From: Bacteroidota bacterium
GTDB taxonomy: Bacteria; Bacteroidota; Bacteroidia; Bacteroidales; Dysgonomonadaceae
Assembly (NCBI GenBank): GCA_023437305.1
Contig: JAEZGN010000022.1
Coordinates: 310,001-374,000, forward strand
Length of the DNA: 64,000 nt
Reading direction: 5' to 3'
The translations under genes were made by a program, and so were the position numbers. The notes beneath the pieces were generated by a model. The model made no database searches. It was not told where the DNA came from and saw only the letters and a list, made by a program, of their open reading frames with translations. Position 1 is the stretch's first letter. Each line of letters begins with the position of its first letter. Shown here in pieces: positions 32,683-43,700 of this stretch.

Positions 32683-35600
32683 ATGAATAACTCAAAAACA
32701 AACAGAAAAACACTGTCAAAGAGAATTCTTTGTTTGTTAGCTATTGGGCTAGTTTGCTCATTTGCCATGAGTGTTTATGCTTCGGGGACGAAGTTAAATA
32801 CATTTATGGAGCAACAACAAGCAAAGGTTACTATTCAAGGGAAAGTTATAGATTCTAAGGGAGAACCACTTATTGGTGTTAGTGTAACCGTGAAAGGAAC
32901 AACAAACGGAACACTTACTGATTTGGATGGGGAATATAGTATTTCCACTACAGCTAATGCTACACTGACTTTTACATATGTGGGTTACAAACCACAATCA
33001 ATAGCGATAGGGAGTCAAAAAACAATTAATGTAACAATGATAGAAGATGCTCAAATGATGAGCGAAGTTGTTGTTGTTGGTTTTGGTGTGCAGAAAAAAG
33101 AAAACTTAACGGGGGCCGTGGCTTCTGTTGATGTAGGAAAGACATTAGATAGCCGTCCTATTTCCGATGTGGGACGTGGATTGCAAGGAGCTGTTTCGGG
33201 GCTTTCGGTTGTTATTCCAAATGGAGAAGTCGGTTCTGATCCTGTAATGAAAATCCGTGGACAAATAGGGTCTATTCAAGGAAATGCCAATCCTTTGATA
33301 TTATTGGATAACGTTGAAATTCCAAGTATACAAATGGTAAATCCCGATGATATTGAATCAATATCTGTATTGAAAGATGCAGCATCATCTTCTATATATG
33401 GAGCTAAAGCTGCATTTGGAGTTATTCTGATTACAACAAAAAAAGGTGCAAAATCAGAGAAAATAACCGTACAATACTCAAATAATTTTTCTTGGGCAAA
33501 GACTGCTACAGATATTGATATGGCGAATATTGATGGCTTAGAATATTCACTATTGGCAGCCGAAAGAAATGGGAGTTCACAAACCGGAGCTTTTTTCCTT
33601 CTAGATAGAAGTAGCTTTGAAAGATCAAAAAAATGGTTAGACACTTATGGAATGATGGGGGCTAATGAGCCTGTTGTTTTTGGACGAGATTGGTATATGA
33701 GTGGTAGCTCTAAAATGGGAGTTCGTATGTACAATGCATATGACTACCTTATCAAGGAGTGGGCTCCAACTCAAACTCATAATCTTTCCGTAAGCGGTAC
33801 TACTGGAAAAACTACTTTTAATGTCAGTCTGGGTTATTTTGACCAGGATGGTATGAATAAGGCAGCTAAAGAAGATAATTTTAAACGTTATAATGCTACA
33901 GCACGTGTTTCTACTCAAATAAATAAATACGTCACAGCTAGAGCTGGAATTCTTTTCTCTCAACGAACAAAGAGTTATCCTTTTGTAAGTACATCTACTA
34001 CAGCTGATGCATGGTATTACATGTATCGATGGGGTTCATTGCAACCTTATGGTTTTGATGAAGAAGGTCGAATAATAAGAAGTCCCGCTCAAGAATTTGC
34101 TCAGGCCAATACAGCTACACAGCAATATAATTATGCAAATGTCAATATTGGAGCCACATTTAATATTACTAAAGATTGGACTGTTGATGCTGATTATACT
34201 TTTTCTAATAATGAATACTTATGGGACAGACCGGGTATGCGATATACAGCATTGAACAGTTGGGCTGGAGCTATAGATAAACTAGATGCTAATGGAAACC
34301 AATATTATGTGAATGATGCTGGAGAGGTTGTTCCTGCCGGAACTCCTGATGCGATGTTGGCAAAACAAATGGTTTATCAGACCTATACAGCAAAAGGATC
34401 AGCTTCCAATGATTTGATTTATCGTCGTTCGGAAAATACTCAACAAGGAACTTCCAATGTATATACTACTTACAATCTAAAGATAGCAAATGATCATGTA
34501 TTTAAAGCTATGGTTGGGTTGAACTGGGTGAAATGGAAGAAAACATATAATTGGTCGCAAAAAACCGAATTGTTAGACTTTGAGAATCCTCAATTTGATT
34601 TGGCTTCGGGTGTAATGACTTCGGGTGGTGGAACAGAATGGGAATCCCAATTAGGTTATTTTGGACGAATAAATTATATGTTTAAAGATAAGTATCTATT
34701 AGAAGCTAATTTACGCTATGATGGCTCCTCTAAGTTTCCTAAAAATTTGAAATGGCGTTGGTTCCCTTCTTTTTCTGCTGGTTGGGTAGCATCTAATGAG
34801 GACTTCATGAGACCATTAGATCCTGTTCTTAGTTTTATGAAGTTAAGAGCTTCTTGGGGATCTGTAGGAGATCAGTCTGTACCGTCTAATTTATACGTTT
34901 CTACACTTTCGTATGCTCAAACTACGTGGCTTGATGGTTCTACAAAGTTTCCTAGGTTTTCTACTCCAGCAGCCGTAGATGCCAACATTTCTTGGCAAAA
35001 TATTGAGACTCTGGATTTTGGTGCAGATCTTCGTTTTTGGAAAGATAAAGTAGGTGTCACCTTTGATTGGTATCAACGTTATACTCGAGATATGATTACT
35101 CCAGGTGTATCTTTACCTGCAACATTTGGCGCTTCTGTACCTGTTGGTAATTATGGAGAACTTAGAACAAGAGGTTGGGAACTAACTGTTGACTTTAATC
35201 ATCGTTTTGCTAATGGTGTAGGAATAAACTTAATGGGGACAGTTTCCGATGCTACAAGCTTCATTACTGATTATCCCGAAGGTGCATTTAAGGATATTAC
35301 GAATACTTGGACATATTACAAAGGGAAACGTTATGGAGATATTTGGGGATACAAAACCGATAGGCTTTACCAAATGAGTGATTTTGAGCTTGGAGCAGAT
35401 GGGAAACCTCAGTTAATTGTATTAACAGCCGCTGATACTGACAATCCTAAATATATAGGAAAAAAAGCCTATAAGTTGAAAGGTGATAAACCTGTTTATC
35501 AAGTGTTCTTGCAAAATAGTTCTAATTTTCAGTTTGGTCCTGGCGATGTGAAGTTTGTTGACTTAAATGGAGATGGGGATATAAATAATGGTAGTGGTTC

Positions 35601-36183
35601 TGAGGATGATCCTGGAGATTTGACTGTTATCGGTAACTCTACCCCTCGTTATAATTATGGGTTTCGTATAGGAGCCGATTATAAAGGTTTTGATGTCTCG
35701 TTCTTTTTCCAAGGAGTTGGGAAACGCGAAATATGGGGCGGCGGCGCTTTAGCCATACCTGGTTTCAATACTGGGGATGGAGCTATGCCTCAAACTTTTG
35801 CAGGAGACTTTTGGACAGAAGAGCGTACGAATGCTTTTTATCCACGACCTTATAATCAGGCAAACGCAAACAATACAAATAATATGCAAGTTCAAGATCG
35901 TTATTTGTTAGATATGTCGTATTTAAGACTAAAGAATGTAACACTAGGATATTCCTTCCCTGCTAATGTTATTAAGAAGGCTTATTTAACTAATGCTCGG
36001 ATATACATGTCTTTGGAGAATATTAAAACATGGGATAATTTGAGAGGTTTACCTCTTGATCCAGAGGTTGTAACAGGCTATTCGATGTGGGACACTGTAA
36101 ATAGTAATTATAATTCCGGACGTACTGGTGTAGGAGCTCCATTGTTTAAAAATGTATCGTTTGGTGTTCAGTTAACATTCTAA
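32683..36183 (+). CDS. susC: SusC/RagA-type TonB-dependent outer-membrane transporter
   Basis: A 1166-residue outer-membrane importer for large substrates. After a signal peptide (about residues 15-33) comes a carboxypeptidase-like regulatory domain (VTIQGKVIDSKGEPLIGVSVTVKGT), a TonB box-like EVVVVGFGVQKKENLTGAV, the plug with PLILLDNVEI and VLKDAASSSIYGAKAAFGVILITTKKG, then a long 22-strand barrel ending FKNVSFGVQLTF. It pairs with the SusD gene 11 bases downstream. No anti-sigma-interacting STN domain is evident, so it is probably not itself a sigma/anti-sigma signalling receptor. Substrate inferred from neighbours: cell-wall glycan or glycopeptide. Confidence 0.95.
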   Translation: MNNSKTNRKTLSKRILCLLAIGLVCSFAMSVYASGTKLNTFMEQQQAKVTIQGKVIDSKGEPLIGVSVTVKGTTNGTLTDLDGEYSISTTANATLTFTYVGYKPQSIAIGSQKTINVTMIEDAQMMSEVVVVGFGVQKKENLTGAVASVDVGKTLDSRPISDVGRGLQGAVSGLSVVIPNGEVGSDPVMKIRGQIGSIQGNANPLILLDNVEIPSIQMVNPDDIESISVLKDAASSSIYGAKAAFGVILITTKKGAKSEKITVQYSNNFSWAKTATDIDMANIDGLEYSLLAAERNGSSQTGAFFLLDRSSFERSKKWLDTYGMMGANEPVVFGRDWYMSGSSKMGVRMYNAYDYLIKEWAPTQTHNLSVSGTTGKTTFNVSLGYFDQDGMNKAAKEDNFKRYNATARVSTQINKYVTARAGILFSQRTKSYPFVSTSTTADAWYYMYRWGSLQPYGFDEEGRIIRSPAQEFAQANTATQQYNYANVNIGATFNITKDWTVDADYTFSNNEYLWDRPGMRYTALNSWAGAIDKLDANGNQYYVNDAGEVVPAGTPDAMLAKQMVYQTYTAKGSASNDLIYRRSENTQQGTSNVYTTYNLKIANDHVFKAMVGLNWVKWKKTYNWSQKTELLDFENPQFDLASGVMTSGGGTEWESQLGYFGRINYMFKDKYLLEANLRYDGSSKFPKNLKWRWFPSFSAGWVASNEDFMRPLDPVLSFMKLRASWGSVGDQSVPSNLYVSTLSYAQTTWLDGSTKFPRFSTPAAVDANISWQNIETLDFGADLRFWKDKVGVTFDWYQRYTRDMITPGVSLPATFGASVPVGNYGELRTRGWELTVDFNHRFANGVGINLMGTVSDATSFITDYPEGAFKDITNTWTYYKGKRYGDIWGYKTDRLYQMSDFELGADGKPQLIVLTAADTDNPKYIGKKAYKLKGDKPVYQVFLQNSSNFQFGPGDVKFVDLNGDGDINNGSGSEDDPGDLTVIGNSTPRYNYGFRIGADYKGFDVSFFFQGVGKREIWGGGALAIPGFNTGDGAMPQTFAGDFWTEERTNAFYPRPYNQANANNTNNMQVQDRYLLDMSYLRLKNVTLGYSFPANVIKKAYLTNARIYMSLENIKTWDNLRGLPLDPEVVTGYSMWDTVNSNYNSGRTGVGAPLFKNVSFGVQLTF

Positions 36184-36194
36184 AATTGGCTATT

Positions 36195-38066
36195 ATGAAA
36201 AATAATAAAATAATATATAGAACAATCTCTACATTTATTTTGTCGGGTATACTTCTTTTGACAGCTTGTAGCGATAGTGTCTTGGACCGTCCTCAATTAA
36301 ATGATGGAAATGATCAGACATATTGGACGACAGAAGAAAATGTGAGAATGTATGCAAATGAATTTTATACACAATTCTTTGTAGGTTATAATTCGGGATG
36401 GGGAGTTGATTATACTCCAGTTCGTGGGTTTGTATTTAATGATGATGTAACTACAAAAAATGTACAAATTTTATTTGAAAGTTCCATTCCTGCTACCAGA
36501 GGGAATATGATGGTATTACCTAACAGTACATCTGTTCCTGGTTGGCTTCGTGATTATTCAGGTCCAAATTGGTATTTTGGGTGGGTGAGAAAAGCTAATT
36601 TAATGCTTAATAGGCTTGATAGTAGAATGAAAACAACTTTGTCTACAGAAGCTTTTAATCACTGGAATGCAGTCGGACGTTTTTTTAGAGCATTGGATTA
36701 TTGCCGTTTAGTAAGTGTTTTTGGTGATGTCCCTTATTATGATAGAGAAGTTTCTACAACAGAAGTAAAAGAACTATATAAGGATAGAACTCCTCGTAAT
36801 GAAGTTATGGATGCTATCTATAGTGATTTTAAATTTGTATTGGAGAACATTCGTACCAGTGATGGGAATATGACATTGAATAGGGATGTAGCGGCTGCTT
36901 TTATTTCTCGTTGGATGCTATTTGAAGGTACTTGGCAAAAGTATCATGCTGGAGATAATACAAGGGCTCAAAAATTTTTAGAATTCTCTGTTGAAGCATC
37001 ACAGATTTTAATGAATTCAGGTAAATATGCAATTGACGTAGATACACGTACTCTTTTTGGTTCACAAAATTTGGCGGGAAATAAAGAATGTATTATGTAT
37101 AGACATTATGATGCTGCACAAAGTGTGACTCACCATATTGCATCTTATTCCAATACCAAAGAGACACCAGAAGCTAACCCTAATTTAGATTTAGTAAAAG
37201 CGTTTATTTGTAATAATGGAAAGGTATGGCAGAATTCAGGTTTAACTAATTCTGAAAAATTTGATATTGCAAACCTGATAAAGACTCGTGACCCTCGTTT
37301 TGAGGCTTCATTCGGAGATAAACCAAGATCTCAGTCTACCACTTTGCTTTATGCTACTAAGTTTATTGATAGAACAGGTCCTACATATGCAGATAGTGGT
37401 GCTGTGCCTTCAATGTATGATAGCAATACTAATACAAATGATGCTCCGGTTATACGTTTCGGAGAGGTGCTTTTGAACTGGATCGAAGCTAAGGCTGAGT
37501 TAGCTTCTATGGGAGGTACTGCTGTTACCCAATCTGATATAGACAAGTCGATAAATGTACTTAGAAATAGACCTTTAGCACCTGAGGCTATAGCAAAAGG
37601 GGTGGTAAAGACAGAACCATTGAAGTTGACATCTTTACCTGTAGACCCTAAACGCGATGCAGATGTTCCTGCTTTGATTTGGGAAATTCGTCGTGAACGT
37701 CGTATGGAACTATTCTTCGAGCATTCTCGTTTATTAGATCTAAAGCGTTGGAAGAAAATTAATTACATGAAGACTTCTGCAAATAAAGATCTACTCACGG
37801 GTATATGGTGTGATATACCTACACAATTACCAGAATTAGTTGCTGATGCAATGAAGGGGAAAACTCAAGTAATGAAAGCAGATGGTACGATCGTAGTCTT
37901 CAATGGAACTAATAAAGCTGACATGGTTGGGTATTATCTGCCCGAAGGTGTAAATGGTAGAGATGATTTTACTGATAAGGTTTATTTAGCGCCTGTTGGG
38001 AAAGATCAGATTGATTTATATGCTAGTCAAGGATATACTTTAACCCAGACTAAAGGTTGGAATTAA
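36195..38066 (+). CDS. susD: SusD/RagB-type surface glycan-binding lipoprotein
   Basis: A 623-residue lipoprotein lid for the SusC channel. The ATG at 36195 begins MKNNKIIYRTISTFILSG and the lipobox is LLTAC. Typical features are DQTYWTTEENVRMYANEFY, AVGRFFRALDYCRLVSVFGDVPYYDR, the RDPRFEASFG segment, APVIRFGEVLLNWIEAKAEL and EIRRERRMELFFEHSRLLDLKRW. A TTG three codons earlier was rejected as weaker. A terminator-like hairpin lies between this gene and the following hydrolase. Confidence 0.95.
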   Translation: MKNNKIIYRTISTFILSGILLLTACSDSVLDRPQLNDGNDQTYWTTEENVRMYANEFYTQFFVGYNSGWGVDYTPVRGFVFNDDVTTKNVQILFESSIPATRGNMMVLPNSTSVPGWLRDYSGPNWYFGWVRKANLMLNRLDSRMKTTLSTEAFNHWNAVGRFFRALDYCRLVSVFGDVPYYDREVSTTEVKELYKDRTPRNEVMDAIYSDFKFVLENIRTSDGNMTLNRDVAAAFISRWMLFEGTWQKYHAGDNTRAQKFLEFSVEASQILMNSGKYAIDVDTRTLFGSQNLAGNKECIMYRHYDAAQSVTHHIASYSNTKETPEANPNLDLVKAFICNNGKVWQNSGLTNSEKFDIANLIKTRDPRFEASFGDKPRSQSTTLLYATKFIDRTGPTYADSGAVPSMYDSNTNTNDAPVIRFGEVLLNWIEAKAELASMGGTAVTQSDIDKSINVLRNRPLAPEAIAKGVVKTEPLKLTSLPVDPKRDADVPALIWEIRRERRMELFFEHSRLLDLKRWKKINYMKTSANKDLLTGIWCDIPTQLPELVADAMKGKTQVMKADGTIVVFNGTNKADMVGYYLPEGVNGRDDFTDKVYLAPVGKDQIDLYASQGYTLTQTKGWN

Positions 38067-38113
38067 AGGATATATATATATTATATAATTAGGTTTTAGA
38101 CTTTTTAGATAGG

Positions 38114-38150
38114 AGGAGACATCCTGGGATGCCAAGTTGTCTCCTTCTTT
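38114..38150 (+). terminator. Hairpin between susD and the GH9 gene
   Basis: An 8-bp stem (38114-38121 with 38138-38145, AGGAGACA/TGTCTCCT) followed by TCTTTT, with an inner alternative stem CATCC/GGATG (38120-38131). It likely gives partial termination, leaving more susCD than enzyme mRNA. Confidence 0.6.
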
Positions 38151-38169
38151 TAACTTAATCTTTTGTCAC

Positions 38170-40710
38170 ATGAAACAGCATCGCTTAGTCGCTTTTTTTA
38201 TTTTTTGCATGATGGTTTCCCTGTCTTATGGACAATCTTCATGGGTAAGGATAAATCAATTGGGATATCTACCCAAAGATATCAAAGTTGCAGTGTTGAT
38301 CTCAACTGAAGAAATTACCCCCGATTTATCTTTTCGCAGCAGAAGTGGACAACCACCTGTGTTGCCTACAACTCAACATGGCACCCCTGATTTTTCACTT
38401 GTTGATGCAAAAACTGGGAAAGTAGTATATAGCGGACAAGGAAAAATTGCAGATGCTGCATATTGGGGATTAAAATCAGCTTTTCGTCTCGACTTTTCTT
38501 CTGTTCAGGCAGAAGGCGATTATTATATTGAAGCTTCTGGTGTGAAATCTCCTCAATTTAAAATTGGAGCAGATATCTACGAAGGGTCTGTTGATTTTAT
38601 GCTTAATTATATGCGCCGTCAGCGTTGCGGGCAGAATAATTTCTTAGGCACTGTTTGTCATCAACACGATGGTTTTATTGTAGAGCATCCCACCCGTACA
38701 GGCGAACATATTGATGTTCGCGGTGGTTGGCATGATGCAGACGATAAATTACAATATGTTACCACCAGTGCAAGTGCTATCTATCACATGATGTTAGCCT
38801 ATTATCAGGCAAAAGATAAAACAATTTTTAAAGACAATTATCGTGCTGATGCTAGTCCCGGCAGTAACGGAATTCCGGATATCTTAGATGAAATCCGTTG
38901 GGGATTAGACTGGCTATCCAGAATGAATCCTGCACCTAAAGAAATGTACAACCAGATAGCAGATGACCGAGACCATGCCGGTTATGGCTTGCCACAAAAC
39001 GACAATGTGGATTATGGCTGGGGACCGGGCAAGGGACGACCGGTTTATTTTATTACCGGAGAGCCTCAAGATTTACCTAATCCCAGAAATGGAGAGATTC
39101 AACTGAACCGTACCACCGGAGTGGCTTCCTCTGCAGGTAAGTTTGCTTCCTGTTTTGCTTTGGGAGCCGAACTTTTCAAGAATATAGATCCTGCTTTTGC
39201 TCAAGTATTATCAAATAAGGCAGAGCCTGCCTATGAATTTGCTCTTGAACATCCCGGAAATACTCAAACAGTTTGCGTAGTTTCCCCTTATTTTTATGAA
39301 GAAGATAATTATGTGGATGATATAGAATTAGCAGCTGCTACGTTCTATACTCTTACTAAAGAGCCTAAATGGCGCGCCGAAGGAGACTACTGGGGACAAC
39401 TTGAACCCGTTAATCCTTTGTGGGCATTCGGATTTGCACGTCACTATCAATTCTATCCTTTTGTTAATCAAGGACATCATCTGATGGCAAAATCCGATGA
39501 TGCAGTAACAAGTAAAAAGTTCACCGACTTTATGCGTCAAGGATTACAAACTATTCGAAACCGTGCAGGAAATGAGCCGTTTATGAATGGTGTGCCTTAT
39601 GTGTGGTGCGCTAACTTTGCCATTATTGGAGCTGCATCTTATGCTCACCAATATAAAGAGATCTCAGGAGATAGTTCTTTTCAAGAGATGGAAGCTGCTT
39701 TACGTGATTGGATTTTAGGCTGTAATCCTTGGGGATTCTCTTTTATAGGAGGTTTTCCTGAAGGAGCCGTTTCTTCCAGAACAGACGAAACTCGTTTGGG
39801 AGGATTGGTTGATGGCCCCATCAATGAAGGTTGGCATGATACATTCTTGGGTGTTCCAAAAGTGAGCCGCAGTAAAGATCCTTTAGCTGCCTTTCAGAAT
39901 GGTCCGGCTGTATTTCATCAAGATTCCTATGGTACCAATGAGCCTGTGATCGATGGTACTTGTTACATGATATATTACCTCTCCATAATGGAGCAACAAG
40001 GAAGAAAGCAGTCTAATAAACCAAATAATACAGTAACTGATGCCTACGGAGCCACTGTTCGAATCAACACGGATAAGAAAGTAATTCATTTGATTTTTTC
40101 TGCAGATTCCGCTTTTGAAGGAGCCACAACTATTCTTAAGACATTAGATAAAAACAAAGCAAAAGCTTCTTTTTTTCTTACAGGGAATTGTCTTAGAATG
40201 AAAGAACATAAAGAAACCATTAAAAACATTATTAAAAAAGGACATTATGTAGGGGGACATTCAGATAAGCATTTGTTATATGCTTCTTGGGGAAATAGAG
40301 AACAATCTCTTGTGACATCAGATAGCCTTATTAATGATTTAAGGCAAAATATGTATGAACTCGAAAAGTATGGAATAAAAGAATCTGAAGTAAATTATTA
40401 CTTGCCTCCATATGAGTGGTATAATAAAGAAAATGTAAGCTTAATTGAATCGCAAAATCAGATAACGATTAACTTTACCTCCGGACTGAGAACAGCTGCT
40501 GATTATACAACACCGGATATGAAAAATTATATGTCTTCTCAACAGATAATAGATCAGTTGTTTTCGTATGAAAAAGAAAATACACTGGATGGTGCAATAA
40601 TTCTTATTCATCCGGGAACTCATCCTGCTAGGAAAGATAAATTATATTTGAGATTAAATGAAATTATAAAAGGTTTAGTAAAGAGAGGTTATTCTTTTGA
40701 ACGTTTATGA
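38170..40710 (+). CDS. Glycoside hydrolase family 9 enzyme fused to a polysaccharide-deacetylase-like domain
   Basis: An 846-residue exported protein; the ATG at 38170 begins a signal peptide ending SYGQ. Residues about 22-135 are the GH9 N-terminal Ig-like domain (WVRINQLGYLPKD). The GH9 (alpha/alpha)6 domain has GGWHDADD with the catalytic aspartates around 189-192 and the acid glutamate in GTNEPVIDGTCY near 595. GH9 includes endoglucanases and exo-glucosaminidases. Residues about 635-846 resemble NodB/CE4 deacetylases: FLTGNC, GGHSDKH (His697, His701) and ILIHPGTHP, but the usual DD motif reads FSAD and the expected arginine before PPY is leucine, so deacetylase activity is doubtful. It follows susD and precedes a wall amidase. 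Confidence 0.88.
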   Translation: MKQHRLVAFFIFCMMVSLSYGQSSWVRINQLGYLPKDIKVAVLISTEEITPDLSFRSRSGQPPVLPTTQHGTPDFSLVDAKTGKVVYSGQGKIADAAYWGLKSAFRLDFSSVQAEGDYYIEASGVKSPQFKIGADIYEGSVDFMLNYMRRQRCGQNNFLGTVCHQHDGFIVEHPTRTGEHIDVRGGWHDADDKLQYVTTSASAIYHMMLAYYQAKDKTIFKDNYRADASPGSNGIPDILDEIRWGLDWLSRMNPAPKEMYNQIADDRDHAGYGLPQNDNVDYGWGPGKGRPVYFITGEPQDLPNPRNGEIQLNRTTGVASSAGKFASCFALGAELFKNIDPAFAQVLSNKAEPAYEFALEHPGNTQTVCVVSPYFYEEDNYVDDIELAAATFYTLTKEPKWRAEGDYWGQLEPVNPLWAFGFARHYQFYPFVNQGHHLMAKSDDAVTSKKFTDFMRQGLQTIRNRAGNEPFMNGVPYVWCANFAIIGAASYAHQYKEISGDSSFQEMEAALRDWILGCNPWGFSFIGGFPEGAVSSRTDETRLGGLVDGPINEGWHDTFLGVPKVSRSKDPLAAFQNGPAVFHQDSYGTNEPVIDGTCYMIYYLSIMEQQGRKQSNKPNNTVTDAYGATVRINTDKKVIHLIFSADSAFEGATTILKTLDKNKAKASFFLTGNCLRMKEHKETIKNIIKKGHYVGGHSDKHLLYASWGNREQSLVTSDSLINDLRQNMYELEKYGIKESEVNYYLPPYEWYNKENVSLIESQNQITINFTSGLRTAADYTTPDMKNYMSSQQIIDQLFSYEKENTLDGAIILIHPGTHPARKDKLYLRLNEIIKGLVKRGYSFERL

Positions 40711-40723
40711 TAAATAAATTATA

Positions 40724-43700
40724 ATGAAAAGGACGTTTTTTTTCAATATTGCTATTTTATTTCTCTCATTTTTTATAGTGAATGAAATAAAGGCTCAAAT
40801 TATTTCCGATAGTATTAAAAATAATATTGGAACATACCTGACAGAATTTGCCAACAAAGATGTAAAAACAGGGAGAATAAAAATAGACTCTGTCAACGTG
40901 AAAGGGAAAACTATAAGCTTCTTTGCAGGAGTAAACCTTTCTTATATTCCTTTTCAGAAAAATGAAGTAGATTTTATTTATAATAAAATAAAAGGTCTAC
41001 TTCCCGAAAAGTATAAAAAATACAAAGTTGAATTAATTGCAGATACCCGAAAAGTAGAAGATTTGGTTTTGTTTGGAAAAGAAAAAAAGCAGCTATTTGC
41101 TAACAAACTTGAAAAACCATTGATCGCAAACTTATCTCAACCCTACGTTGCTGACCGAGGGTTGCAAAATCATCACTTGGCTATATGGCAAAGCCACGGA
41201 TGGTATTACGAACAAAAGTTGGCACGCTGGGAGTGGCAGCGGGCTCGGATCTTCCAGACAGTAGAAGATTTATATACTCAAAGTTATGTATTGCCATACT
41301 TAGTTCCTATGCTTGAAAATGCAGGTGCGAATGTTTTGCTGCCTCGCGAACGTGATATACAGCGTCATGAAATAATTATAGATAACGATAGAAACAAAGA
41401 TAAATCGATATATAAAGAAATTAATGGAAAAGACAGCTGGACAGTTGGCTACTATGAAGGATTTGCATATTTGAAAGAGTCATATCTGGATGGAGAAAAT
41501 CCATTCAGATCAGGCTCTTACAAAGAAGTAAAGACAATAAAGGCTGGAGAAGAAAGTCGATGTGAATGGATCCCCGATATTCCAGAAAATGGTAAATATG
41601 GGGTATATATATCTTATAAGACATTAGCTAATAGCACCGATGATGCCCGATATACAGTATATCATAAGGGCGGAAAAACCGACTTTAGTATTAATCAAAA
41701 GATGGGTGGAGGTACTTGGATATTTCTGGATTATTTTTCTTTTGATAAGGGTGTAAATGAAAATTGCAAAGTTGTATTGACCAATAAAAGCAATAAAGCC
41801 GGACGCATACTGACCGCTGATGCTGTTAAGATAGGTGGAGGAATGGGTAATATTGCGCGACTACCTCATCCTAGTGGTATTGTAACCGATAATACTAAAA
41901 GTTCCGAAAATATTGAAAATAACAATATAAAGAAACTTCCGGCGATAGATTACAAACCGGAAGTAAGTGGTTATCCTCGTTATACGGAGGGAGCTCGTTA
42001 TTGGTTGCAATGGGCCGGAGCACCGGATAGTATATACAACAAGAGTGAAGGAAAGAATGATTATACGGATGATTATCAGAGCCGAGGTTTTTGGGTAAAT
42101 TATATTGCAGGAGGCTCTTCGGCATTACCTAAAAAGGACGGTCTGAATATTCCGATAGACCTTGCAATGGCTTTTCATACCGATGCGGGTACTACCTTCA
42201 ACGATTCTATTATAGGAAGTTTGGGTATCTACATGACACATCATAATGATGAAAAGTTTGAAAATGGTAAGACTCGTTGGGCTTCTCGCGACCTTACGGA
42301 GTTGATAATGAATGAGATAGTAAAAGATATTCGCCGCGAGTATGAGCCTCAGTGGACTCGCCGCCAGATGTGGAACCGTTCTTATAGTGAAGCCCGTGTT
42401 CCGAATGTGCCTACCATGCTGTTAGAATTACTATCGCATCAGAATTTCGCCGATATGAAGTATGGGCTCGATCCTCGTTTTCGTTTTACGGTTAGTCGCT
42501 CGATATATAAAGGCATGCTCAAATTCGTTGCTCATCAATATGGCTATGATTATGTTGTGCAGCCGTTACCGATAAAATCATTTAGTGCTCAATTTTCCGG
42601 GGATACTCAGGTAGAATTAAAATGGAAGTCGGTAGATGATGTCACCGAGCCAAGTGCAAAGCCTGATCAATATATCGTATATACACGTATAGGTGATGGA
42701 GACTTTGATAATGGTAAGATGGTGAATGGTACAAGTGCGATTATGCCGATCGAAAAAAATGTATTATATAGCTTCAAGATAACAGCTGTAAACAAGGGAG
42801 GACAAAGCTTTCCTTCCGAAATACTTTCGGTATGTAAAAAATCGGAAGAGAAAGGGCAGGTGCTTATTGTCAATGGGTTTGATAGACTATCAGCTCCTTA
42901 TAGTTTTGCAACAAGAGATAGCATTGGTGGGTTTTTAGACTTTATTGATCATGGAGTGCCCGATAAAGTAGAATATAATTATATTGGAAGTCAATACGAA
43001 TTCAGAAGGACGATACCTTGGATGGATGACGATGCTGCAGGCTTTGGTGCAAGCAATGCGAATTACGAAACAACAGTTGTTGCTGGAAATACATTTGACT
43101 ATCCGTCTATGCATGGGCGATCTATTGCTGCAGCGGGATATTCGTTCGTATCTGTAAGCCGTGATGCTATATTGACCGGAGCTGTGGACATGAACTCTTA
43201 CAAATTAGTAGATTTGATATTAGGGAAACAACGACAAACAAAAATGGGTAGAGGTGTAAGTCCTGTTGAGTTCAAAACATTTCCTAAAGAATTGCAAAGC
43301 AAAATTACTGATTATTGTAAACAAGGAGGAAATATCTTTATAAGCGGGGCTTATGTCGCTTCTGATCTGTGGGATACGGAAAAGCCTCAAGTAGAAGATC
43401 AAAAATTTGCTGCTGATGTGTTAAAATATAAATGGAGAGTAGGGCGTGCAGCTGTTGAGGGGAAAGTGAAAACAATAGCGTCTCCATTTCCCGTATTTTC
43501 TGGTAACTATGAGTTTTATACCAAACTCAACCCTATAGCTTATGCTGTAGAATCTCCTGATGCTTTAGAGCCAGCCGGAGATAATAGTTATACAGTATTC
43601 AGATATACAGAGAATAATCTTAGTGCCGGTATTGCTCATGATGGCGATTACAAAACGTGTGTAATTGGTTTTCCTTTCGAAGCGATAAAAGATCAAGCAG

